Assembly (NCBI GenBank): GCA_021107345.1
Contig: JAIOSX010000214.1
Span: 1-5,962, forward strand
Length of the DNA: 5,962 nt
Direction: 5' to 3'
Source: Candidatus Aegiribacteria sp.
GTDB lineage: Bacteria > Fermentibacterota > Fermentibacteria > Fermentibacterales > Fermentibacteraceae
In this document: positions 1 through 5,962 of the stretch, piece by piece
Layout: the number at the start of each line of letters is the position of its first letter
Position numbering within the stretch: position 1 is the stretch's first letter
The notes under the pieces: model-generated
The model's input: the letters and a program-made list of their open reading frames with translations, nothing else
Databases searched by the model: none
What the model was told of the DNA's origin: nothing
Program-made: the position numbers and the translations under genes

Positions 1-2455
1 CATCCTCCAGGATAAGGTCTATTCTTCCGGCAACAGGTATCTCTCCAAGATTGCCCTCCAGGTAGACTTCACTATCGACATACATCCAGCCCTTTACGGA
101 AAGCTGTGAAAGACTGGAGAGTACTATTTGCCTCTGCTTCTCAATGAAAATATCCACAAAGAACTTTGACCCCAGTCTTCCCTCAAGTGAATGTTCAGAC
201 GCCTGTTCTCTCAGAATAGCGTCGACCTGTTCTGAAGTTGGGGTAAATCCATGTTCCTTCACTATTTTCTCAAACGCCGCATGAATAATCAGACCCTTTA
301 TCATGGGTTCGGGGGAAGTGCCTATCTCAGTCAGTTCGGTTCTTCCAATTTTCCAGCTCTTTGACATCAACAGGGCAAAGGGACACCTCATATAACCCTC
401 AAGCAAAGTGGGGCTGATCCTGTCCGGTTTTAAAGGAGAGTGATCAACTATGCCGTCGTAGCAATCAAAACCTTCGTAATTCATTCTTGAGCGTTCCGCG
501 GTGTATGCGCGTGAAAACATGGGAGCCAAAGGGTAATTCCCCTCGTTAGCAGCAAGAATTCGGCTCTGGCCGGGGTGCAGCCCTCCGGCCAACTGCGCAA
601 GGGGAGATGAAGATTCTGTTACGAACCAGACAGCCTTCCCCGGCCGGTCATTGTCCGGATGTACAAGATTCGATATGAAGGGGGAAGGGGATATCTCACT
701 TCCTTCATTATCGGTCTGCCTGAAGATAATATCCATGCTTTTTCCTGCAGCTTCCCCCGCCTGTCGCAGAAGAAAACCATCCTCTGTTTCCCTTTCGGTC
801 TTCAGAGTCATCTGGAGTTTAACGCGAAGTTCTTCACTGAGCCTCGGGTCTTCATCGGGGGACGCCGGATAGATCCCTTCCTCCATATCCATAAGCAGAA
901 CACTGTCGAAGAGGCTTCCCCTTGCCTTCTCAATGGTAAGAACCCGAAAACCATTCGGATTCGGCTCCCTGAGTACTATATCCTTCGCCTGATAATAGAG
1001 CCTGAGAGCATCGATGAACTGAGCCTGGGATATTTCCTCGTAAAATCTGAATACACCCGGATCAAAAAGAGAATCCCTGATAGAACGGGGTATTGATTCT
1101 GAAACGGTTTCATTAAAGAAAGTTCTTACATGCTTAAGATATTCCAATGATTGTGCTTTCTTCTGCAGACCGCTGAAGAAAGTGTCAAGTTTTCTGAGAA
1201 ATGAACCAAGCCGGCTGTTCTCCTGAATCGAAGAGTACCAGTCCCTCCATCTGTGTAAACCCATCCTGATACCGCTGTTCACTGCAATCCTGATGATTTC
1301 CTGAGGATCAGCGGAAAATTCATCTATGAGAATCCCGGATGTCAGCAAATTCTCAATATGGATATAATAGAAATCCGTACTGATTGCTTTCATCAGGTTA
1401 AGAACGAATGTTCCTGCAGGGAGACAGGAAAGCTTTGTCTTCAGCGGAGCATTTACAGGAATCCCCTCATGGTGGGCAAGGCGGACAAGACTTTCCCCCT
1501 CCTGTTTCCTTCGTACAACTGCCATTCGGTTAAGTTCAATACCTTTGTCTGCATTCAGTTCACCAATACGCTTCAGGGCTGCTCTGCAGGCGCCAATTTC
1601 CCCTGAAACCGCAGTTATTCTAAAACCTTCCGTAGGAACGATAGGTATGGATTGCTTTGTAAGCGCCTCGAAGAAAGCGGCAAAGCTGTTCATCTGCTTC
1701 CTGTTTCCAGACCTGATCAGGGAACCGATTCCCAGATTTTGAAGGAGTTGCCTGGTGCGCAGGTAGATACTGTTCCACTGTGAATTCTCAGAAACGGGGC
1801 TGAACCAGAATATCTCTTCCGCGGATTCACAGAACCTTTTCAGAAAGCGCCTCTGGGAAGGGTTAAGGTCGTAGAATCCATAAAAGATATATGCTCCCGG
1901 TATCCCGTCAGGAATTTCCCGCTCCAGTATCATATCCCCACACGACAGATACACTTTCAATCGTTCTTCATTGTAACTGTCAAGTATCCTGCCTACAGTG
2001 CTTTCGGTAGTTGACTGTCCTCGGGTAAGTGACATTGATGTGATTTCGTAAAGTTCGGGAGTAATACCGTGTTCGAAAAGATTTTCGAAGAAGGTCCCCA
2101 TTGAATGTGCTGTTTCAGTGTTCTCCCTGAGGTCGAACAGTGGTTCTCCCCTTTTTACTTCCTGCATGGCATGGAGAGTAAAGAGGGTTCTGTCGGAGTG
2201 GCTCACTTTTTCCACAGGTACAGGAACGGGGCTTACTTTCTGAGCCAGATGCCTTATACCGGGAAGGAATTCAATCCCTCCGATAATTCCATTTTCGGAA
2301 TTTTCAAGAAGGAGTTTCCTCAGCCTGTCCAGCTGGCCGGTTCCTGCCGATACAATGGTAAGTCGTTTACCTTCGGACTGAATGTGGCCTGCCAGCTTGA
2401 GACAATCTGCTTCAAGCGCCCTGTAATGACCTTCGTAAAGGGTATTTACGCGCAT
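1..2455 (-). CDS. AddB/RecB-like PD-(D/E)XK exonuclease with inactive-looking helicase domain (3' end beyond window)
   Basis: Reading the minus strand from the ATG at 2455 gives 818 codons with no stop, continuing past the left edge. Family members act in double-strand-break processing as the nuclease subunit of AddAB-type complexes in the cytoplasm, digesting DNA ends before RecA loading. Visible landmarks: residues 33-45 (TIVSAGTGQLDRL) sit where Walker A belongs but lack the Lys-Thr pair; residues 188-205 (around GFYDLNPSQ) match the motif II region without a DE pair; residues 511-530 (ARGSLFDSV then MDMEEGIYP) match the UvrD-type C-terminal region of AddB. The nuclease domain begins at about 681 (SPTLLEGYMRCP, with C691 a possible first Fe-S cysteine), followed by G721xxxH725 and GRID with D813 as the first catalytic Asp. 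The ExK and any later cysteines are outside. Start choice: an in-frame TGA lies 15 bases upstream (2468-2470) and no other start falls between; the Shine-Dalgarno is weak (GGGA). Family assignment is firm; naming it addB proper is not. Confidence 0.85.
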   Translation of the reverse strand, partial: MRVNTLYEGHYRALEADCLKLAGHIQSEGKRLTIVSAGTGQLDRLRKLLLENSENGIIGGIEFLPGIRHLAQKVSPVPVPVEKVSHSDRTLFTLHAMQEVKRGEPLFDLRENTETAHSMGTFFENLFEHGITPELYEITSMSLTRGQSTTESTVGRILDSYNEERLKVYLSCGDMILEREIPDGIPGAYIFYGFYDLNPSQRRFLKRFCESAEEIFWFSPVSENSQWNSIYLRTRQLLQNLGIGSLIRSGNRKQMNSFAAFFEALTKQSIPIVPTEGFRITAVSGEIGACRAALKRIGELNADKGIELNRMAVVRRKQEGESLVRLAHHEGIPVNAPLKTKLSCLPAGTFVLNLMKAISTDFYYIHIENLLTSGILIDEFSADPQEIIRIAVNSGIRMGLHRWRDWYSSIQENSRLGSFLRKLDTFFSGLQKKAQSLEYLKHVRTFFNETVSESIPRSIRDSLFDPGVFRFYEEISQAQFIDALRLYYQAKDIVLREPNPNGFRVLTIEKARGSLFDSVLLMDMEEGIYPASPDEDPRLSEELRVKLQMTLKTERETEDGFLLRQAGEAAGKSMDIIFRQTDNEGSEISPSPFISNLVHPDNDRPGKAVWFVTESSSPLAQLAGGLHPGQSRILAANEGNYPLAPMFSRAYTAERSRMNYEGFDCYDGIVDHSPLKPDRISPTLLEGYMRCPFALLMSKSWKIGRTELTEIGTSPEPMIKGLIIHAAFEKIVKEHGFTPTSEQVDAILREQASEHSLEGRLGSKFFVDIFIEKQRQIVLSSLSQLSVKGWMYVDSEVYLEGNLGEIPVAGRIDLILED

Positions 2456-2482
2456 GTTTCCCGTTCGTCAGAAGTGTGATTT

Positions 2483-2511
2483 ATTATAAGGAAACTGGAT
2501 TGCACCATTTC
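2483..2511 (-). promoter_or_regulatory. Candidate promoter of the AddB-like gene
   Basis: On the minus strand a perfect TATAAT lies at 2488-2483, about 28 bases before the ATG at 2455, which would give a short leader. The -35 region at about 2506-2511 (GAAATG on the minus strand) is a poor match to TTGACA, so only the -10 is convincing. The spacer contains one arm of a 10-bp inverted repeat described separately. Confidence 0.35.
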
Positions 2512-2559
2512 ACTAAAATAACCCAAAACAGCATATCCGACCCAATATCATCCAGTTTC
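2491..2559. repeat. 10-bp inverted repeat pair beside the AddB-like promoter
   Basis: GAAACTGGAT at 2491-2500 is exactly reverse-complemented as ATCCAGTTTC at 2550-2559. The first arm lies in the putative -10/-35 spacer of the minus-strand gene; the second overlaps the tighter hairpin at 2553-2573. The arrangement could serve two operator half-sites or alternative structures, but no regulator is recognisable nearby. Confidence 0.5.
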
Positions 2560-2573
2560 GCTACCCGAAACTG
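2553..2573. repeat. Inverted repeat, 8-bp perfect arms
   Basis: CAGTTTCG at 2553-2560 and CGAAACTG at 2566-2573 are exact reverse complements around the loop CTACC. No T-tract follows on either strand, so it is not a typical intrinsic terminator. It lies about 100 bp upstream of the AddB-like start and reuses the GAAACTG word found at 2491-2497. Confidence 0.6.
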
Positions 2574-2702
2574 ACCATACTACCCGGACTCCGCAGCCGT
2601 CAATGAAAAAACCCTCTGATCCCTGCGAACCCCCCACATTGGTACAAACCTTACCCATGAAGCCCGACTGCTTTGTTCCTAAGCTAACCGACTTCTATCT
2701 CA

Positions 2703-2839
2703 GGAAACCAGCATAATCTAAAACTCGTGGTTCCCGGGTACTCCCGGAAACCAGCATAACCTAAAACTTGTGGTTCCCGGGTACTCCCGGAAACCAGCAT
2801 AATCTAAAACTCGTGGTTGTATTCGTCCGGAATAGAACC
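2703..2839. repeat. Tandem 43-bp repeat forming three spaced hairpins
   Basis: The unit starts with GGAAACC at 2703, 2746 and 2789, giving an exact 43-bp period. The 19-base linkers at 2710-2728 and 2796-2814 are identical (AGCATAATCTAAAACTCGT); the one at 2753-2771 differs by two pyrimidine transitions. Between linkers lie hairpins: H1 (2729-2752) and H2 (2772-2795) are identical, with outer GGTT/AACC and inner CCGGG/CCCGG pairs separated by one C-A mismatch and closed by a TACT loop. H3 (2815-2839) keeps outer GGTT/AACC but has inner TATTC/GAATA, a G-G mismatch at the same place and loop GTCCG. The leading GGAAACC at 2703-2709 looks like the right half of a lost hairpin. Candidates are a REP/BIME-like element, a structured RNA or protein-binding sites; the sequence cannot decide. 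It is not a CRISPR array, because the intervening segments are identical. Confidence 0.85.
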
Positions 2840-3105
2840 TCCTATCGGGATACCTACTCAAATAATCGCCCCGTCAGCGTATGATTGGAGGGTTTCTCCC
2901 TGGTAAACCTGTAAACACTCTACTGTATTCTTTTGCTTCAGATAGAGAAACTGCAAAAATGGGAATGTGAAGCTATATCGGAAGCTGTCTCGTGTTATAC
3001 TGCTTGAATTACTCAGATGGACATAACAAGTATTCTCGGCAAATATATATATCTAATTGTATTTCATTGTTTCTAACCATATATCATGTGATTTGTGTAC
3101 CCGAC

Positions 3106-3128
3106 TTAATATTCCTGGTGAATATTAA
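3106..3128. repeat. 23-bp palindrome upstream of the Fic gene (operator-like)
   Basis: TTAATATTC at 3106-3114 and GAATATTAA at 3120-3128 are perfect 9-bp inverted arms around CTGGT. The arms are almost all A/T, so a dimeric-regulator site is more plausible than an RNA hairpin. The half-site GAATATT recurs at the Fic -10 region (3261-3267). The direct repeat ATATCATGT flanks the palindrome at 3081-3089 and 3138-3146. Confidence 0.55.
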
Positions 3129-3238
3129 CGATAATTCATATCATGTTTTCTGATGTAATCAAAACACACTTGTAATAGCAGATATTCATGAGGAAAGTGG
3201 ATATTGTCAGTACAATTCTCCATGGATAATAATATTTC

Positions 3239-3267
3239 TTGACATCACTACAAATGTAATGAATATT
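3239..3267 (+). promoter_or_regulatory. Candidate promoter of the Fic gene
   Basis: A perfect TTGACA occurs at 3239-3244. Seventeen bases later AATATT (3262-3267) matches TATAAT at four of six positions. Initiation would fall near 3274, about 28 bases before the ATG at 3302. The -35 is strong and the -10 mediocre, a pattern compatible with a regulated promoter. Confidence 0.5.
3245..3262. promoter_or_regulatory. Operator-like palindrome filling the Fic promoter spacer
   Basis: TCACTACAAATGTAATGA is an imperfect 18-bp palindrome: seven of nine symmetric pairs match (TCA/TGA and TACA/TGTA), with mismatches at one C-A pair and at the centre. It fits almost exactly between the -35 and -10 hexamers, where a bound repressor would block polymerase. 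No DNA-binding regulator is encoded in the window. Confidence 0.4.
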
Positions 3268-3287
3268 CTTATAGTGTTGTTTATTTT

Positions 3288-3293
3288 AAGGAG
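3288..3293 (+). promoter_or_regulatory. Ribosome binding site of the Fic gene
   Basis: AAGGAG lies eight bases before the ATG at 3302, the best Shine-Dalgarno sequence in the window. It fixes the Fic start, together with an in-frame TAA at 3287-3289. Confidence 0.8.
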
Positions 3294-3301
3294 TTGGAAT
3301 A

Positions 3302-4825
3302 ATGACAATTGACAGGGACAGCGGGAGCACAGACCGACCAGCAGGATATACTGCTCTGATTGAGCGATATAGTTTGAATGTAATTCCGAACTGGCATCGT
3401 TCATGCATAGCTATGATCAACAGGCATGTTGTTGATAAGAAAGAAGGGATCGTTCGGGAAACATATCCAGCGAGGTATTGGCCGGGGAACTCCCTTGGTG
3501 ATCACCTTGAATTTGCCCTGAAGTACGACGGCACGAATATGGCAATACTGGCAAAGATATTTCACCTTGTTAGCATTGATGAGATGGTTCGCTTTGTTCA
3601 GTCGAAGCCCACTGGGAAATACATGCGACGATTATGGTACATCTTCGAGAAAACAACAGGAACACAACTACCGGTAGGAGACCTGACACAGGGAAACTAC
3701 CTCTATGTGTTAGAACCGAGCAAGTATTACACAACCGATTCGATCAAGCGCATCTCCCGTCAGAGAGTACTGGATAACTTTTTGGGAAATGATCAGTTCT
3801 GCCCGATTGTCAGGCGTACTGAAGTTCTCACTGACTTTGAGACTGCTTCCCTCCAGGAGAGCTGTAGAGAAGTCATGTCATCCTTTCCACCGGATATTCT
3901 TGGAAGAGCCCTGAGTTATCTCTATACAAAGGAAACGAAATCATCGTTTGAGATAGAACATATCACACCAACTGCTGATCGTATGGATAGATTTGTTTCA
4001 CTTCTGGGGAATTCGGAACATGAGGATTTTTGCGATAAAAACCATCTGATAATGCTGCAGAATCAAATAGTTGATTCGCGATTTGCAGATAGTGACTATC
4101 GCCGTACACAGAACTACATAAGCTCCACAATCTCATGGGATCATGAGAAAATTCACTATGTATGTCCCAAGCCTGATGATATTCCTGATCTGATGTCAGG
4201 ACTTGTCAATACTCATCTACGGATTTCTGGAGGAGGTATTCATCCTGTGGTACATGCTGCTGTCATTTCATATGGTTTTGTTTTCCTTCACCCATTCGAT
4301 GATGGAAATGGGAGAATTCACCGCTTCCTTATTCATAACATCCTTGCTCTACGTGGTTTTACGCCAGCGCAATGTATTTTTCCTGTTTCAGCATCCATGT
4401 TGAAGAATCCTGTCGAATACAATGCCTCGCTTGAATCTCTGTCGAATCCATTGTTGCCACTTATTGATTATCAACTGGATAATGAGGGTAGGATGACGGT
4501 GACGAATGAAACCGGAGTATGGTATCGTTACATTGACCTGACGCTGCAGACTGAAGCGCTTTTCGCATTTATCGAGAATACCATTCATACTGAGCTGGTT
4601 GAAGAGCTTACATTTCTGACAAACCATGACAACGCTAGAAACGCTCTATGTCGAATTGTGGACATGCCTGATCGTCTGATCAGTCTGTTCATAAAACTAT
4701 GTGTACAGAATAACGGTTATCTATCGAGGAATAAGCGTTTGAGCCATTTCAGCTCTCTTTCAGATAGAGAGGTGATGAGGATGGAACAGGCTATCCGAAA
4801 TGTATATGATCTGGATTCAATATAG
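3302..4825 (+). CDS. Fic family protein, probable class II AMP-transferase
   Basis: This complete 507-residue protein starts at an ATG with AAGGAG eight bases upstream. Fic enzymes usually transfer AMP from ATP to Ser, Thr or Tyr hydroxyls of target proteins in the cytosol. The active-site loop is intact at residues 330-341 (HPFDDGNGRIHR): H330 catalytic, D334 for the metal, and the GNGR phosphate-binding loop. The flap and leading helix precede it (about 309-329, including GIHPVVHAA). Residues 215-220 (SFEIEH) resemble the inhibitory helix (S/T)xxxE(G/N), with E219 as the candidate obstructing Glu; lying N-terminal to the Fic core makes this class II. The 200-residue N-terminal region (for example IPNWHRS at 28-34, YPARYWPG at 55-62, SKPTGKYMRRLW at 101-112) matches a subfamily of large stand-alone Fic proteins from memory; its role is unknown to me. 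The C-terminal part (about 454-507) looks helical. The gene is monocistronic by appearance, and no antitoxin gene adjoins it. The target is unknown. Confidence 0.93.
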   Translation: MTIDRDSGSTDRPAGYTALIERYSLNVIPNWHRSCIAMINRHVVDKKEGIVRETYPARYWPGNSLGDHLEFALKYDGTNMAILAKIFHLVSIDEMVRFVQSKPTGKYMRRLWYIFEKTTGTQLPVGDLTQGNYLYVLEPSKYYTTDSIKRISRQRVLDNFLGNDQFCPIVRRTEVLTDFETASLQESCREVMSSFPPDILGRALSYLYTKETKSSFEIEHITPTADRMDRFVSLLGNSEHEDFCDKNHLIMLQNQIVDSRFADSDYRRTQNYISSTISWDHEKIHYVCPKPDDIPDLMSGLVNTHLRISGGGIHPVVHAAVISYGFVFLHPFDDGNGRIHRFLIHNILALRGFTPAQCIFPVSASMLKNPVEYNASLESLSNPLLPLIDYQLDNEGRMTVTNETGVWYRYIDLTLQTEALFAFIENTIHTELVEELTFLTNHDNARNALCRIVDMPDRLISLFIKLCVQNNGYLSRNKRLSHFSSLSDREVMRMEQAIRNVYDLDSI

Positions 4826-5143
4826 ATAAATCTGGGATTCGGATCAGTTTGGATTAGCTCTTCCGAGGCTTAACCCCAGAATTACGTGGTAATCCTTTCA
4901 GTCGAAATTCATTCGTTTACTTCAATTTTTCCTGCGGAACAACGCCCCTGCCGGTAGAAATAGAATAAAGGACATCCACAATAGTTTTTCAGGTAGAATA
5001 GTAAGATACTGTACAATAGTGATTTGGTATGTATATGTTAGGTTAATGACCGGGATGCAATATTACTATAATGTAGTACACTGAGCTAACAGGACTTTCA
5101 GAATCAGCGGGATTTCTGATGAACGCGGAAAGATAAATAACCA
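4826..5143. other. Intergenic region between Fic and acetyltransferase genes (318 bp)
   Basis: No gene or convincing intrinsic terminator was found. Weak structure includes TCTGGG at 4831-4836 paired with CCCAGA at 4875-4880 (no T-tract follows) and ATTAC-GTG-GTAAT at 4881-4893. The short word AATAGT recurs at 4980, 4997 and 5015. The right end holds the candidate acetyltransferase promoter. Confidence 0.55.
5043..5072 (+). promoter_or_regulatory. Candidate promoter of the acetyltransferase gene
   Basis: A perfect TATAAT occurs at 5067-5072, with a weak -35 (TTAATG at 5043-5048, 18-base spacer). The -10 is embedded in an inverted repeat, TACTA at 5064-5068 and TAGTA at 5074-5078. The predicted leader before the ATG at 5144 is about 65 bases. 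Confidence 0.4.
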
Positions 5144-5884
5144 ATGACCTGTTCCCTTTCGGAATCACAGATGCAAATTGAATCAATCAAACGATTTCTG
5201 AAGAAAGACATTATCAGAAATCTGAATATGCTCTATTTCATGGAAGACAATCCTGTTCATACTCTTGACCGAACAGGCAATTCCGTTCTTATGCGAGGTA
5301 CAAGCGATCATCGATGGGTGTATATAAGCAGTCCCGATGAACAGGAACTCCTTGCTCTTTCAGCAGGATTGACTGATGAGGACAGGTATTTCGCCGTGAT
5401 TGAAGACTGGATGCTTCCCGTTCTTACTTCACATCGTTCAATCGAGTGGCAGCTATCATGCATGAAACTGGTATTGCCTGAAGAAGTAACCTTTTCTGAT
5501 ATACCATTGACTGGAATAACACCATTATCAGTTGACGATGTCCCGTATCTGCATGAGAATTCGATTTATCAGAGTTTCTCATCACCGGACTACATCCGTG
5601 AACGTATTCAACGTGGAACAGGCGCCGGTATCCGGAAGTCGGGACAGCTGGTAGCGTGGGTATTGACCCACGATGACAGCGCCATTGGATTTCTTCATGT
5701 ACTTGAAACTCACAGGAAAAAGGGCTACGCATACGATCTTACTGTGCATATGATTCAACAGCTGCGGCAACAGGGAAGAATTCCGTTTGTTCAGATAGAA
5801 GAAGCGAATATCAAATCGATCAACCTGGCTCGAAAACTTGGCTTCGAGGAAACCTACAAAGTCCATTGGCTGAGTTTAAAGTGA
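5144..5884 (+). CDS. GNAT family N-acetyltransferase (FR47/GLYAT-like)
   Basis: This complete 246-residue protein is probably a cytosolic acyl-CoA-dependent N-acyltransferase; the substrate is not deducible. The C-terminal half (about 150-246) carries the GNAT core: strands around LVAWVLTHDDSAIGFLHVL (169-187), then the acetyl-CoA loop R191-K-K-G194-Y-A196, which fits (Q/R)xxGx(G/A), and motif B around NIKSINLARKLGFEE (222-236). The N-terminal half (about 20-115, including HRWVYISS and YFAVIEDWMLPVL) is the accessory region seen in glycine-N-acyltransferase-like GNATs of this length. Start choice: the ATG at 5144 follows an in-frame TAA at 5138-5140, with a modest GGAAAGA about ten bases upstream; a Met at residue 10 is a less likely alternative. 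It follows the Fic gene on the same strand but has its own candidate promoter, so a functional link is not indicated. The frame shows no truncation. Confidence 0.88.
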   Translation: MTCSLSESQMQIESIKRFLKKDIIRNLNMLYFMEDNPVHTLDRTGNSVLMRGTSDHRWVYISSPDEQELLALSAGLTDEDRYFAVIEDWMLPVLTSHRSIEWQLSCMKLVLPEEVTFSDIPLTGITPLSVDDVPYLHENSIYQSFSSPDYIRERIQRGTGAGIRKSGQLVAWVLTHDDSAIGFLHVLETHRKKGYAYDLTVHMIQQLRQQGRIPFVQIEEANIKSINLARKLGFEETYKVHWLSLK

Positions 5885-5962
5885 AGCTGAATAATTCTAT
5901 CGACAGCGTGATAAGTTAAATGTAATGAGATAGGAATATTCATACTGGGATCAATTAAGATC
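5885..5962. other. Right-edge non-coding tail
   Basis: These 78 bp hold no gene start or terminator that I can support. The stretch AAATGTAATGA (5918-5928) followed by GAATATTC (5934-5941) repeats words found in the Fic promoter, so it may be a promoter region for a gene beyond the edge. Confidence 0.35.

Larger units (their letters stand above)
2456..3301. other. Long divergent intergenic region (846 bp)
   Basis: No credible gene was found on either strand. The left part (about 2500-2840) is visibly C-rich and G-poor on the plus strand, and contains inverted repeats and the hairpin array. The right part (about 3000-3301) is AT-rich, with palindromes and the Fic promoter. Short frames such as 2603-2716 (37 residues) and 2881-2970 (29 residues) lack ribosome binding sites. 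The gap is unusually long for two divergent bacterial promoters, which leaves room for an untranslated RNA or the remains of a mobile or repeat element. Confidence 0.6.

Noticed and set aside
659..1096. A 145-codon plus-strand open frame.
   Set aside because: It lies wholly opposite the conserved AddB-like coding sequence, has no ribosome binding site and shows no recognisable protein features, so it is a shadow frame.
2105..2479. A 124-codon plus-strand open frame.
   Set aside because: It is antisense to the N-terminal part of the AddB-like gene, is cysteine- and phenylalanine-rich without domain signatures, and is best explained as a shadow.
2612..2655. Potential G-quadruplex on the minus strand from four G runs.
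   Set aside because: One loop would be about 16 bases or more and the runs are uneven, so it falls short of a standard four-run quadruplex.
2603..2716. A 37-residue small frame (begins MKKPSDPCEPP) ending inside the repeat array.
   Set aside because: It has no Shine-Dalgarno sequence, its composition follows the C-rich strand skew, and its stop lies in repeat DNA.
2703..2839. Possible CRISPR array; on the minus strand the linker reads GTTTTAGATTATGCTG, reminiscent of some type II repeats.
   Set aside because: The segments between repeats are only 13 bases and identical in the first two units. There are under three repeats and no cas genes. The resemblance is most likely chance.
2881..2970. 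A 29-residue small frame beginning MIGGFLPGK.
   Set aside because: It has no ribosome binding site or promoter and no recognisable family, so its length is compatible with chance.
4831..4880. Intrinsic terminator of the Fic gene formed by TCTGGG and CCCAGA.
   Set aside because: The loop is nearly 40 bases and no T-tract follows, so termination here is not supported.
4978..5020. Three AATAGT words spaced 17-18 bases apart as iterated binding sites.
   Set aside because: A six-base AT-rich word is too short and common, and the spacing does not match helical turns.
3302..5884. Fic and acetyltransferase as a toxin-antitoxin or two-gene operon.
   Set aside because: The 318-bp gap, the separate candidate promoter and the housekeeping character of the GNAT argue against a dedicated pair.

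Overview
The window holds three protein-coding genes of ordinary bacterial type: clear Shine-Dalgarno or promoter-like sequence before some starts, single uninterrupted frames, and moderate base composition with AT-rich intergenic stretches. No ribosomal RNA, tRNA, plasmid or phage gene is visible, so the organism can only be guessed. The style (AGG-rich arginine use, a divergent AddB-type nuclease) would fit an uncultured FCB-like or similar candidate-phylum genome, but this is weak inference.

Layout. Positions 1-2455 (minus strand) are the first 818 codons of a large AddB/RecB-like protein. It has a UvrD-like helicase body whose Walker A looks dead, followed by the start of a PD-(D/E)XK nuclease domain that runs off the left edge. 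Positions 2456-3301 form a long gap (846 bp) between two divergently transcribed genes. It carries a 43-bp tandem hairpin array (2703-2839), several inverted repeats and the promoter regions of both flanking genes. Positions 3302-4825 (plus) encode a complete 507-residue Fic protein with an intact HPFx(D/E)GNGRxxR active site and an N-terminal inhibitory-helix-like motif. Positions 4826-5143 are a non-coding gap with a candidate promoter. Positions 5144-5884 (plus) encode a 246-residue GNAT-family N-acetyltransferase, and the last 78 bp have no clear gene.

How the parts relate. Nothing shows the three genes to be one operon: gene 1 diverges from the Fic gene, and the acetyltransferase appears to have its own promoter 318 bp after the Fic stop. 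The AddB-like gene would normally work with an AddA/UvrD-type helicase partner that should lie beyond the left edge. The Fic gene stands alone, with no separate antitoxin gene, which agrees with the class II (self-inhibited) arrangement. The most unusual element is the hairpin array. Two hairpins are identical, and a third keeps the same pairing scheme with a different stem sequence, which suggests that structure rather than primary sequence is conserved.
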